Shown here: one piece after another, positions 21,769 through 33,300 of the stretch | How the letters are laid out: each line of letters begins with the position of its first letter | Position numbering within the stretch: position 1 is the stretch's first letter | Source of the DNA: Paragyromitra xinjiangensis | Taxonomy: Eukaryota; Ascomycota; Pezizomycetes; Pezizales; Discinaceae | Direction: 5' to 3' | DNA: 64,000 nt | Assembly: GCA_038503065.1 (NCBI GenBank) | Contig: JBCAMK010000012.1 | Coordinates: 1,364,001 to 1,428,000 of the forward strand | Made by a program: the position numbers and the translations under genes | Notes under the pieces: generated by a model | The model's database searches: none | Told to the model about the DNA's origin: nothing | Seen by the model: the letters and a program-made list of their open reading frames with translations, nothing else

Positions 21769-24548
21769 ATGGGCGATTACTACCGTGGAGGAGGAGAAGG
21801 TCGTGGCGGAGGTGAACGACGAGGTGGCAGACGCCCTCCTAAGAGACCGTATAGAGGTTCGTTCCCGAGAATCCACGAGATGGGGATGTTTGGTGTGCGA
21901 TAGATATTAACTACCCTGTGAAGACGACGATGATCAGGGTGATTACCGGCGCCCGCAACGTTACGAGCGTGAGGATCTCTTCTCGAAGCTACGCAGGGAG
22001 CTCACGACCATTGCGGAATCGGTATGTATGCCCACCCCCGAGGGTCGAATTTAACGTGATTCTAACCCACAACTCGATGGAACCAGCCCTTGGCCCGCAT
22101 TTCAGATGTCGTCAAGAATATTGCGACTACTTTCACGGCCAACTTCGACAATGAGGACATCAGGACTGGATTCCTAGCCACCCTTCTCGCGCTGTAGGTC
22201 TCCTGAACGAGTGGGGGAGGAAATTACGAAGGTTCTAACGCGTACTAGGGTTGTCGAGCAGCCATTCAAAATCCCTTTTGTCGCCGCGGTGGCCCTCGTC
22301 GCGAATTCCCAGAATCCCGAGGCTGGAAAGCTCATTGTCGAAGAAGCCGCAAAGGCTGTTCAGCAATGTCTCGATGAGGGAGCATTCACGAGGGTGAAAC
22401 TTCTGTTACGGTTCTTAGGATGCATTCAGGGCATGTTGGAGGGCTTAGGCGTGTATCCATTGTTGAACAATATCATTGATAAAGCTACTGCTACGCTGGA
22501 GGAGGGAGAAGTGGGATTAGCACTTGAGCTCACGAAGGCTGCCTTGATGGCTGTTCCTTACGTCTTGGCTTCCTCGAAGGATGATACCGAGGAGGCTGCC
22601 AAGTTGCTGCAGAAGACTGAACCTCTCAGTATGGTCAAGCACAAGATGCAGTCATTACTTAACCCATTCACCGGGGATGCGGCACCGTACGACGATCGAG
22701 CAAAGGGGACTCATGTGGGTGTTTTCTAGGAAATATCAAGGATCATAGGAGCTGACAACTTGATAGATGGTTCGGATACTCCAATTGAACCTCGAATTTT
22801 ACCTCAAGGGAGAGGTAAGCAGCGAACACTGCAGTCTAGGTTGTTTGCCTCGACCATGGGAAACATTCGAAGAAGCGCTTCAGGAAGCGACAAAACACGA
22901 GCTTCCAGAAATCACCGTACCTGAAGACTTCCCTATCGACAAGAGTGCACTATTGCCAGACGTATATCTCTCTGTATTTGCGGACCCAAAGGTGGAGGTA
23001 AGAAACATCACTATCTGCATGAACATAATAACATTTCTAATTTCCACAAGACTGTACCCTACCCCATGGACTTGGCATCGACTCTCTTCCGCGACAGCAT
23101 CGTCGACACAATTAACATCCTCGACTGCAATCGTCTCTCTGTCTCTCGGTTCCTCATCGAAATCGACTGCTTCTACTCTCCCAAAGCCTTCATCAAGCGT
23201 GCCACACCCTTTGACCGAGTCAATGAGACTGCAGGTGAAGATGGCTCTACCTGGAAGCCCGAGGACGTAGCTGTAGATGCCATATTCAGCCAGCTGTTCA
23301 AGCTCCCTGCACCAAGCCATAAGTTGGTGTACTACCATGCCATCCTGACGGAGTTGTGCAAGCTCGCACCAGCCGCCGTAGCGCCGTCACTAGGAAGAGC
23401 TATCCGATTCATGCACAGGAATCTAGAGTCAATGGATACGGAGTTGATCTACCGATTCATTGACTGGTTCTCACACCATTTGAGTAACTTTGGATTCACC
23501 TGGAAATGGGCAGAATGGAACGAGAACCTCACCCTGCCGGACGTTCACCCGAAGAAGGCGTTTATCCTAGGTGCACTAGAGAAGGAAATCCGACTCTCAT
23601 TCGCAACGAGAATCAAGGGGATCATTCCAGACCCATACAAGGAGCTCATCTCAGAAGCCAAAGAGAAGGAACAACCAAACTTCAAATATGACAATGATGG
23701 TATATACCCCAACCCACTATAAACCCCACCTAGTACTAACAAACCCTACAGATGAGCCCTTCGCAGCCGAAGCCAAAGAAGTCATGCACGCTGTCGCAGA
23801 CCGCAAAGAAACCGAAGAAGTCGAAGAAATCCTGACCCGGATCCGGACCGCCGCAGCCGAAGCCGGCCTCCCCGACCCCAACTTCGCCGCCCGCGACGCC
23901 TACGTTACAGCAATCTGCCACGTTGGGGCTAAATCCCTCTCCCACGTCCTCTCCTGCATCGAGCGCTGCAAAGAGAAGCTGGTTGCCATCGGTCTCGAGT
24001 CCCCCGACGCCCGCCGCCAGATCGTCGGCTCTGTACTATCCTACTGGGAGGACCAACCAGGCATTGGCGCAAATGTTGTTGACAAGCTACTCAACTATTC
24101 CATTGTCACTCCGCTCTCCGTTGTCGAGTGGGTTCTTCATGATGCGGGGAATAACGCCCTGTCACATACACACGCTTGGGAGATGGTGTCAACTACTATC
24201 AACAAGGTCAACAACCGTGTTCGACAGATTGCGGCTGCGCGGCCAGCGATGCTGGGGAGTGGAAGTGGGTTCACGGAAGATCAGCTCGCGGTGTATGATG
24301 AGACGTTGAAGAATGCGGAAGTTGAGCAGGGGATTATCCTAAAGGTTGTTACTGAGGCGCTGACTGCGATGACGGAGAGTAGTGATGAGATGAATGGTGG
24401 GATTGATGTCGAGAGTAAAGCGTGGATGCAGTGGTGGGCAAAAGGCTGGTTGAGGGCGTTTAGTCGGAAGTTTGGCGTGGCTGAGGGCGAGGCGGTGCCG
24501 GATATAAAGATTGAGATAAAGGATGAGGAAAATATGGATACTTTGTGA
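21769..24548 (+). CDS. cbp80: Nuclear cap-binding complex large subunit (CBP80/Cbc1)
   Basis: Seven exons (21769-21856, 21924-22021, 22087-22193, 22249-22714, 22767-22997, 23051-23699, 23752-24548) give 811 residues. An RG-rich N-terminus (MGDYYRGGGEGRGGGERRGG) leads into the first MIF4G-like helical domain (LFSKLRRELTTIAES through NLEDIRTGF-type helices and EQPFKIPFVAAVALVAN). The family-specific middle parts WETFEEALQEATKHELP, YPMDLASTLFRDSIVDTINI and FGFTWKWAEWNENL follow. CBP80 pairs with the RNA-binding CBP20 to hold the m7G cap of nascent transcripts in the nucleus, linking splicing, 3' processing and export. Arg/Gly repeats at the very N-terminus are potential methylation or RNA-contact sites. 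The junction at 22714/22767 is the least certain: sequence between the two middle domains is weakly conserved, although the phase holds. Confidence 0.87.
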
Positions 24549-25059
24549 ACAAGCGGGATCTTTCGAGAGCGGAATGTTTCTGTAGGATAATGGTGGTGAT
24601 GGCTTTGCTGGCTGAGGAGGCTCACCAGCTTGTAATATTTCCTATGTCTTTCCTTTGTCGAGGAACGAATCATGGGAAAATTTGGGGGATAAAAAATTGG
24701 GATGATTTGCTTTGTTGGGCGAGTAGCTTCTAATTTTTTTCTTTTTCTCCTTTTTTTTCCTTTTCCTTCCTTATTATTATTCGATTCCGTGTAAAAGTAG
24801 AGAAACCAACTTGTTTGTGGAACAGTCGTAGACTCGCCGGTGGGAATATGTGGATGACCTGGTGCGAGTGATATCTCGTGTGACCAAACCAATTGATTCG
24901 GTGGACCTTCCATCCCTCCTTACGCTACTGACCACGTAGATCGACACGAGGCCTGCCAAACAGTCGCTTGTTTATATATAAACGTGAATCGTGATCATTC
25001 TATATGCTATGCGAGCCCGCTACAAAATTCCAGAGATATAATAGTACAAAACCCCTCAC
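24549..25059. other. Convergent 3' region CBP80 / MMM1
   Basis: A 0.5-kb gap with T-rich tracts (24730-24780), consistent with 3' untranslated and polyadenylation sequence for both genes. No gene is seen. Confidence 0.5.
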
Positions 25060-26222
25060 CTAAATATCCACCCCCGTCGCCCTCCGCCTAGATCCCTCGC
25101 CACCATTACTACCTTCATCTGCGGTGTCCCCTGTTCGCCCCTGCTCCCTTGTCGTCCTCTTCCGTGGCCATAGTGATGGTAATACAATCTGTTGGAACTT
25201 CGGCTCGACACAGCGTTCATCGATCCAGCTATGCAGCCTGCTCTCGACTAGCTGTGCAATCTTCGGCACATCCTGCAGTCTCGATCGAGAACCGACAAGG
25301 CTTCGTACCGAGATCTCAAGTCTGTAGTCATCCAAGAAACTAAATGCTAATGTAGTGCTACCTGTGGAGTTTTCGGGAGAAGGGATGAAGGATATAGAGA
25401 GGGTCCCAGAGAATCGGACGATGGATACTGCAAGTGCTACCGGAAGAACAGCAACCATGGGTTTGGGCCAGTTAAGGAGGAGTTTAGTCTCAACACCAAG
25501 GGTGATAAGGTCACTGAGGTCAACATCCATTTTGGCAATTAGTTTTCCAGGCTCTTCCTCGGAGGGAGTGATGCGGCAGTTGGAGAAGATGGGGAAATCT
25601 TCGCCGAGGGAAACTTCTGTGACACGGATCGAGTCAAGAAAATCTGGCTTTTGTGGGCCATTTAGGATATTATCGAGGGACTTTAGGATTGCATCATCCG
25701 TGCGGGCATCTTCACGAAATTGGGCAAGGGTTTGGGCGATAAGGACATTAAACCAGTCGAGCGATTCTGGTTGGTGGGAGTGGACATTGTAGTATGTCTT
25801 TGAGAGGATTGTGGTGGTTGTTTGTGGTGGTGGGTTCCGAAGGACTGAGGAACGTTTCCTACGGAGGTTTGAAGAGTGCCTGGACCGTTTGGAGGAGTAG
25901 GAAGAGGCATACTTTGAGTGCGAGGGTGTATCGGGGGTTTCACCGAATATGAAGAATTTAATAAAGCAGCCGATCAAAAGGATAACAGAGAGCTGTCCCA
26001 GGAGGAGACCTTGGGTGAAAGACCAGCTGGCAGGGGGGTGTTAGCTGGGGTTATGGATAAGGTTTTGTGGGGAAGACAAGGTGGCTACTTTGAGCATTGC
26101 TTGGTCGTGATAGCAAGATATTCAGCGAGAGGGATCTGTATCTGACCTTCTCGAATGACAGTCAGTGGTGAAAGCTGTGAAGCGGGGGGGGAATTGAGCT
26201 GTCCAAACATACCTTGAGACAT
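25060..26222 (-). CDS. MMM1: Maintenance of mitochondrial morphology protein 1 (ERMES complex)
   Basis: Two minus-strand exons (26089-26222, 25060-26026) encode 366 residues. A short lumenal/N-terminal part precedes [20 protein letters not shown] (about residues 46-65) and FIKFFIFG, the single membrane anchor with the family signature. A basic Ser-rich linker follows, then the SMP lipid-transfer domain from about residue 130 ([20 protein letters not shown]). Mmm1 is the ER-anchored ERMES subunit that binds Mdm12 and Mdm34/Mdm10 and carries phospholipids between ER and mitochondria. The first exon is joined by a 62-nt intron with a CTAAC branch site 12 nt from the acceptor, which restores the Asn-Trp-Ser-Phe junction in frame. 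Upstream in-frame ATGs at 26282 and 26333 exist; I kept the Met-Ser-Gln start usual for this family. Confidence 0.9.
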
Positions 26223-26653
26223 ATCTCCGACCGGACAGACTGAAGGGGAGAGTGGTAGTTGGTGATGGCTCGAGGTCTCCATCTGACGTCGTTGGTTGGT
26301 GAGGTGGTTAGCTTTCATCCCGCAGAGCCCCAAACGCCCGAGAAGGCTTGGCGAAACACGGCGAGTAAGAAAAGCGCCTTAGTCACCATATCTCCGTTAT
26401 CATCACGAGATTCGCGAAGCCAAGCCTTTCTTTTTTTCTCCTCTCTGGCAGTCTTTACTTAGCATCATCCATCACCATCACGACACCAACCACAAGCCCG
26501 AGAACTTCCAAGATACCCGATATCACTGCCCCTCGTCTGTTTGCCCCTCTAACCCCTCTTCCCCACATTCACATCCCACATTTCCCCTCCCCCGCCTTAT
26601 CCAATTCTCCACATCAGAGGGGTTTGTTTCACTTGCATTTCGCTCAGCTGACA
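26223..26653. promoter_or_regulatory. Bidirectional promoter region MMM1 / TOM7
   Basis: The 431 bp between divergent start codons of two mitochondrial biogenesis genes. The TOM7-proximal half is C/T-rich (26430-26620) with CA-type short repeats. No binding site can be named from sequence alone. Confidence 0.55.
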
Positions 26654-27214
26654 ATGGACAGGCAGCGCCTCAATCGACTGATTCCACACATCATGCAGCT
26701 CTCTGAAGAATCCAAGGTACAGAACTCACGAGACGAGCGCCTTCTTTCTGCATTTCTATCTATCCGTCCTATGACAATTCCCTCCGCTTTCCCCCGCTGA
26801 CGATGTGAATCAAACAGGAGCGTATCTCCAAAGTCCTCGAAATCTCCCGCGTGGCCATCCATTAGTTCGTTCTCCTCCTAACCCAACAACCACCAACTCT
26901 CCTCTGGCTATATATGGTGAATAATAATAGCGGATACATGCTTACCCTGCCGGCAACAGTGGCTATCTTCCGCTCGTCCTTTACATCGGTATTTCTACCG
27001 TCCAATCCTTCCACCACTGCACAGCACCTGCAGACAATTCCGATTTCGTCGGGAATTAAATCAAGTGAAACCGGTTGCTAACTTCAAGCATAGGATATAC
27101 ATGCAGCACCCCGAGGCCTTCGTTGATCCGGTAGGGACTGCATCATCTTGTTCACTGAGGAACTGAGTTATAGCTAACGGACGGTTGCATAGCTTGATAT
27201 CACCACTGGCGTAG
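26654..27214 (+). CDS. TOM7: Mitochondrial import receptor subunit Tom7
   Basis: Five tiny exons (26654-26716, 26818-26864, 26960-26988, 27094-27130, 27193-27214) give 65 residues; starting at the second Met (26693) gives 52, the usual Tom7 size. The product reads MQLSEESKERISKV..., then RVAIHYGYLPLVLYIGYT, then RPSLIRLISPLA at the C-terminus, matching the family along its whole length, including one transmembrane segment. Tom7 is a small TOM-complex subunit of the outer membrane; in yeast it also binds Mdm10 and controls its distribution between the SAM and ERMES complexes. Exons are 22-63 nt, and none would be found as an open frame. An alternative acceptor at 26931 would also restore His-Tyr-Gly-Tyr but then shift the frame. 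Codon phases are consistent at all four junctions. Confidence 0.88.
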
Positions 27215-28021
27215 AGACGGAGGTTTGATGTGCGAGACCGGACTTACGTGCCGAGGCCCAAATGGATAGTTAGTAAACAGGGCAGGCGTTATTGCACGAT
27301 AGTGACGACAATAATGCTTTACTTTTTCTACAATTCTGCTTCATTGTAAAAAAAATTAATGCTTTTTTTTTCTTTCTCTCGTCGCGATAAAAGCAAAAAC
27401 AGCATGCTCGGGAGAAAAAACAAACATACATCTCCTTTCTATCAATTGCTTTTTTGTCTTGCAGTTACATTTTCCTATGAGGTTCATTGGTAAGGCTTGA
27501 TGCCGTTTCTCCTAAGCGGTGATGTCATTCGGCGGCTCATATGCTAGAACACATATCGCACGAGCAGGGGAATTTCTATCCAGGAACGGAAATCTAAAAT
27601 CGTTTCTTGGCACTGAGAGAATATTATTGGGTACCAATTCTGGACACTATCCTGCGCTGCTTTTAACAGCCTTCGGGTTTTGTTTATTTTTCGATTAGTT
27701 GGAGGTGCAGTTTAGAACCGCTACGAATGTATTTAGGTAATATACCAGAGGTTGAGGCGAAACTACATGAATCATTTCAAGGCTACCCTAAAATATTAGA
27801 AAGTGGAAGACAAAAAAACGAAACCTGAAAGAAGTCCAGCATCTCCTGCACTTCTGGTTCTAGATCGCCGCCCTCGATCGAAGCCTCTAGGCAAAGCCCA
27901 CCCCTCCATGGACTGCCATCCAAAAGTCCCCCGATCTTGTTCTTTACCAGTGCCGTGGTCGGTAGCTCTAAGTATAGTAGTGGGGGTCGAGGCACCTTCC
28001 GATAAGTGCTTCTTATCAAGG

Positions 28022-28124
28022 TACAATACAATCGCCCTATAAGGATATAAAACTGGAGCGATCCTATACTATTGTAAGGCGAACGTCCTTATAGCCTGAG
28101 CCTCTATAGGGCGATTTTACTGTA
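28022..28124. mobile_element. Short Tc1/mariner-type MITE
   Basis: The ends read TACAATACAATCGCCCTATA (left) and, on the other strand from the right end, TACAGTAAAATCGCCCTATA: an inverted repeat with three mismatches over 20 bases, bounded by TA on both sides as in Tc1/mariner target duplications. The 103-bp unit is non-coding and could only have moved with a transposase supplied elsewhere. Confidence 0.65.
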
Positions 28125-28736
28125 GAAATGGAAACGCAAGTTTACAAGCTGCTCAGAGCGCGGTTTCCGGTGCTTGGGTTCAACCTTTAGTTGGAAGAGC
28201 TTCGGTACGACCTCCATGCCTACATTGTTTGGGTTTAACTAGAAAGTTAGAAAGAATGCAACGTAACTAGAGACGAGTAGAACACACGGTCTTGATTTCT
28301 TCATTAAAAAAGATATTGCTTTGTGGTATAATAGGGTTAGGGGTAGATGGGTTGTTTGCAGTATACCCACAATTGCCTGCGAACAACTGGCCAATATAAA
28401 GCAGCGTCAGAAAGTACAGAATAATCCGCACCAGAGAACGTGGGTATGCCTAGAAACAGCCCCTACAAATCCAGAAATAGCTCCCGTCAGAAATCTGCAC
28501 CTTTTTCCACCTGCTCCACGACTAAGATGCATCGTTAAAAAAAATAAAATAAAAAAAAGTAATTTTTTTTTTTTCCTCCGAAAAAACCCCTCCACCACCC
28601 CCCCCTCAATCCCCTTCTCATCACACCTTAATCCAACATCCTCTCCCTAGGAAAACTTCTCCCCGACCGCATTATCTTCACGCTCTCACCGGACCGCGCG
28701 CATTCGCCACGTGCATTCGCCACGTGCCTCAAGTGA

Positions 28737-28830
28737 CCCAGCAGGAGTGAGAGGCAGAGACAGAGGCAGACAGAAACAGAGAGAGACAAGAGAGAGACAA
28801 GAGAGAAGGAGTGAGAGAAAGAAGACAGGA
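28737..28830 (+). repeat. Purine tract (GAGACA-like) in FLX1-like leader
   Basis: Nearly pure A/G/C strand with repeated GAGAGAGACAAGA and GAGGCAGAGACAG units, lying 30-120 bases before the carrier start codon. It is probably a low-complexity promoter/leader element. Confidence 0.6.
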
Positions 28831-28859
28831 CGACACGCAGCGCCCACAGCAACTCCTTC

Positions 28860-30655
28860 ATGAGCAGCACACCCCAGAATGGGATCCCCCCCGTTCTGGT
28901 GGAAACTATTTCCGGCCTGACCGCGGGTCTGCTGTCGACGCTTGTTGCGCATCCTCTGGATCTCATCAAGGTCCGGCTGCAAGGTTCCTATCCAATTCCT
29001 CATTGAAACCCCTCCCCCCCCCACTCCCCCCCCCCGGCCAACTGCGAGGCGAACGAACAGGCAGCTGAGATGGTGAAATTTTTTTATTTCGAGGACAACA
29101 GTGAATAGAGATTACAAGGCGCCGCGGCTCGGAGCGTCATGGAGGATTGCCCGTGATGTGGCCATGAATGAGGGGCGCGGAGCACTGTATAGGGGTCTGG
29201 CACCGAATTTGGTTGGGAATATGACGAGCTGGAGTTTGTATTTCATGCTGTACGTGCTCTTTTTTTTCCCCCTGAACTTTTTTTTTTCTATTACGAATGA
29301 TCCCAAAATATCATCCTAATATTAGTATTTATACGTAATAAATATGTATAAAACCAATTATCATACAATACTATCGTCTCTCTCACAGATGAAAGCTTTG
29401 ACGTCCAGTTCGAAATAATGACATTGTGACCCGCCCCATAGTTACGGCGAACTCAAAACCGCCATAGCCGGCTATCGCGGCCGGACGCGAGACGAGGGAC
29501 TCGATTCCGTTGACTATCTCCTATCCTCGGGTTCCGCGGGGGTTCTCACAGCGGTACTCTCCAACCCCCTCTGGGTCATCAAGACCCGCATGTTGAGTAC
29601 GGGTCGGTCATCTCCGGGGGCATACACCTCCATGACCAACGGGATTCGCACCATCATTACCACCGAGGGGACCCGGGGTCTATTCCGGGGACTGGTCCCC
29701 GCTCTTTTCGGTGTCACACATGGTGCGCTGCAGTTTATGTTCTACGAACGGCTGAAGATCTGGCGGAAACACGCCAAGAGGAACATTGACCCTGACCCCC
29801 ATACTGGGTCAACGGGCATTGGAGGAGCTCCGGCAGGAACGGGAGGGGAAGTTAGAGATGATGATGGTGGTGGTGGTGAGAAGGAAAAGGGACGAGCTCT
29901 GAGTAATATCGACTTTTTGACGCTTTCGGCTGCGTCGAAAATTATGGCCGGATCTATCACATATCCGTACCGCGTTGTGCAGACGCGGATGCAGACCTAT
30001 GATGCCGACGCCGTGTACAGCTCCGCTCGGGACGCCGTGGTCAAGATCTGGAGAAATGAGGGTGTTGTGGGATTTTACAAAGGGTGAGTCTGTTACACTC
30101 GAAAGAGTTGATTCTTTCATTTCCTTTTCAGCTCGCTCCCTTATGATTTGGCGGTCCCTTCTTTGCTTTTCTCTTTCCCTATCATGCCCCATACTGCTGT
30201 TATCAATCTGCTCGTCTGCTTGGTCGGAAGTCTGTCCCTTCGGAAGCCACGCCGAAACGGATACCTTGAGTGGCCCGACACCTATTACAACCTTAATCAT
30301 CTCCGCTGTTTCAGGAGTGTCAAAATTCCAAAAGCAAAAAACCCGCGCAACACCGACAGAACAGACAGGCAGGCAGACAACAGGGCAGGGTCCACCCAAC
30401 AAGTAATAATACCAACAAAAAGCAAAAACACAAAAAAAAAACCAAGACATGACAAGACGAGACAAAAAAAAAACCAGGTCAAACTGAAGTTTAAGACATT
30501 CTTTGCTGACAATCGGTGACCCGGGAATTTTACAATTCCTTCGGTGGGTCTGGGAACGTAAAACAAATAGGTTGGCGCCAAACCTGGCACGGGTATTACC
30601 GTCCACTTGCATCACCTTCCTCGTGTACGAGAATACCCGGTATTACCTCCAGTGA
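28860..30655 (+). CDS. FLX1: Mitochondrial carrier, FLX1-like (FAD/folate transporter)
   Basis: Four exons (28860-28983, 29111-29249, 29442-30083, 30571-30655) give 329 residues in the mitochondrial carrier family. Three carrier signatures appear: AHPLDLIKVRLQ in repeat 1, SNPLWVIKTRML in repeat 2, and TYPYRVVQTRMQT in repeat 3, each ending a transmembrane helix. The second repeat continues GLFRGLVPALFGVTHGALQF, closest to yeast Flx1 and animal SLC25A32 among the families I know. Flx1 moves FAD across the inner membrane. The loop between repeats 2 and 3 carries a Gly/Asp-rich insert. The third intron (30084-30570, 487 nt) is several times longer than any other intron here. It interrupts the last exon of 85 nt, which supplies LAPNLARVLPSTCITFLVYE. 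Folate or pyridine-nucleotide transport cannot be excluded. Confidence 0.82.
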
Positions 30656-33300
30656 GGTTCGACGAGACGATTACGTGCGACACACCACACCACCCACACA
30701 ACCAAGAGAGCCAGGCAGACGCAAACGAGAGACACAACAGACGCATGTACGGGCGCGGAAACCTCGGCCAGGGCTGCGTCGCAGTTGCGTTCTTTTTTTT
30801 TTCTTTCTTCTCTTCAAATGTGTGGATTCCTGGGCGTTGGGCCGGATGGGAACTGGGGAAGGAACCGAAAGAAAAGCGACATGGAAGTGACATGGATGAG
30901 TTTATGGCGACCGCAGACGTGTCACCATGCTTGCTGCTGGGATGTTGAAGATCTCCTGACGGGGGACGGCTGGGAGCTAGCTGCATCTGGGGGATGCTGG
31001 GAAAGGGTTTGGGGGCTAGATTATTCATCTCTCGTGTAAAATATCCTTGAATCCCTGGAAACCTATACGTTACATACATTATTCGGTTATGGTATCCTGG
31101 CTCAAAAGTCGAGACTCAGTAGGTATGTGCCTTGGTCAATCATAGGTGGTGAAACGAAACCTCTCACGCTTGACCTCCGCGCCTCCGACTTCGTGGAGAC
31201 GAAGCAACACACAGGCCAAAAACAAACCTGAAGCCAGTTGGCGCGGGTAAATCTGACTTCTTGTCGACGTACCGGTACTCAGGAGATACAGCACAGTAGT
31301 CAATCTATTTCCAGGATTCTTCGAAAAGAACAAGGAAGAAGGGGGGGGGGAGAGACCAAAAGAAAAAAGAAGGGAGGATCCCCAAAATAATGTTCCGATC
31401 CGATCCATTACGTTTTTCTTTTGTGAGGATTTTGCTTCTCTTCTGTTCTCTGGATTTCATGATCCACGGATGGAAGGATCGTCGCCGTGCCTTGAACGAG
31501 ATTTAGATTTCGAATTCTCCCGTCACAGCAACTACATACATATTATAACATCCCACCCCCGACAGTTTTTTTTACAGCACAACACTTTTTTTTTTTTGCC
31601 CGCCACGGGTAACACTCTTTCAAATCCCACCGGAACAGTCGGAATAAGAATTTCATCAGGGACGGAAACACACTCAGGACCCTTTTTTTTTCCCAGTGAC
31701 CAGTGAGTCTCGGAGCCTCAAAACGTAACAGCAACAAGGACATATAGGTGGTGAGTTATATTATGTGTCGTGGGTGGCAGTGGTGGTCGTGTCCTACACG
31801 CCCACCCGCGGGGTGGTCCTTGTTGGAATTATTCCACAATCGCCTTTTCCGCTCCTGTCCGTCACTATTCAGTGTTGTTACAGCGTTGTTGGTTGCCCAC
31901 GTGATGCATGTGGAGGAGGATACTGCACATTGCTGAAGAGTTGTGTTTTTTCAAAAAAAAAGTGAGATGAGAGCCGATGCAGAATCGAGTTCAAATGGAG
32001 ATGTGTACTCGTACATCAATGTATCATCATGTATGTACCTTGAAGTGGAGTACGTTGACGGAACGCCCAAAACGGGGGGTGTAAGGCTGGGGGCTATCTG
32101 CATTTACTCAGGTACTCCTTGTACTTACATGCTCCAGCACCCGCAGACTTGGGACAGTAATAGAGTGACCCCGTGACCACCGACTCGGCTTCAGCTCGCC
32201 ATTTTTTTCCTTCCAGTAGTATTACGTTTGTATGTAACTACACGTACCAAGATGGTAAGGTACAGTCCTAAATAGTCTTAAAGAGACGCGAACTTGAACT
32301 TTTGGTAGGAAATAAAAAATGAGAAGTGAGTAAATAGTAGTAAACGCCCCCCCGCCGCCGCCGCGGACCCCCAAAAAGAAATGCTGAACCCCGCCATTCG
32401 CGCCCCACGTGTAGTGCAGAACAAAATATAAGATCTCCGAAAAAACATAAGACAAAAAAAGAATACCAATGTACCAATGACCTCATCAAGAACCAAGGGA
32501 TGGAAAAGTAAAAAATAGAGTAACGGCAGATGTAGAAATACAGAAATGTGATAGAGCGCACGCGTGCGGCGAGCCTGTGCCCGCTCATGCTTCCCCGACT
32601 CCCACACGGTGCCCCCACGACCGACCCAATCAACGAACCCGACACGAACGTTTCTATCCTTATCAGGAAGGGCAGGGAAGATCGGCAACAGGGAATTCCC
32701 CGCTCACACACATCCTCGCCATCAACGACACCCACACCCCAAGCCCAGCTGCCAGGAAGGAAAGAGATAAATCAAATCAAATCAAGTAAAAATCAAGCTC
32801 AACGGAAACCCCTCGCCCGCGACAAGCGAGCCAGTACCCAAGTGCCGGCGCTCCGGAATTTTCCCCATTTGCGAAAAGAAAAGAAAATAATAAAAAAAAG
32901 AAACCCGCAAGGCGGCGCACTAGCGTGCGACCCACACTTGAAAAAAAATAAAAAAACGAAAAATAAGAAATTCTTGGAAAAATAAAGTAAAATAAAAAAT
33001 AAATGCAAGATTCTGTAAATCATTGAACCATCGGCCAACGCCTTTTTTCTTTTTTGCCTAAAAAGATTTTTACCCCGGATCCGAACCAAGTAACGGGGTC
33101 CAAAAAGAAAATAAAGAATAAGAAACCAAGGGGAGGCAAGGGGTAAAGATGACTGTAGGAAAAAGGAAACACCAAACAATGTTGTGCAGCCAGATCCAAT
33201 AGGAGATATGATGCAATCAAATATTACAGAGCGACGCCAATACAACCCCGGGAATAAAGCAAAATAAATCAAACGATCGCTATAAAGATGAGATTAAATA
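30656..33300. other. Convergent 3' region, 2.6 kb
   Basis: Between the 3' ends of the carrier (+) and the C2H2 factor (-). It contains many A or T homopolymers and G-runs (for example 31340-31350). All open frames lie in low-complexity sequence and overlap on both strands. No gene is supported; long 3' untranslated regions are likely. Confidence 0.4.

Larger units (their letters stand above)
27215..28859. other. Intergenic with one mariner-type MITE
   Basis: About 1.6 kb between TOM7 and the carrier gene in the same orientation. It holds the 103-bp element at 28022-28124. Beside it on the minus strand is an 82-codon open frame (27783-28031) that starts inside the element's left repeat and has no recognisable product. 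The last 130 bases (28737-28830) are a purine-rich (GAGACA)-like tract in the carrier's presumed leader. Confidence 0.45.

Noticed and set aside
27783..28031. 82-codon minus-strand frame as a transposase remnant
   Set aside because: It starts within the MITE repeat and shows no DDE or helix-turn-helix motif; left as unassigned.
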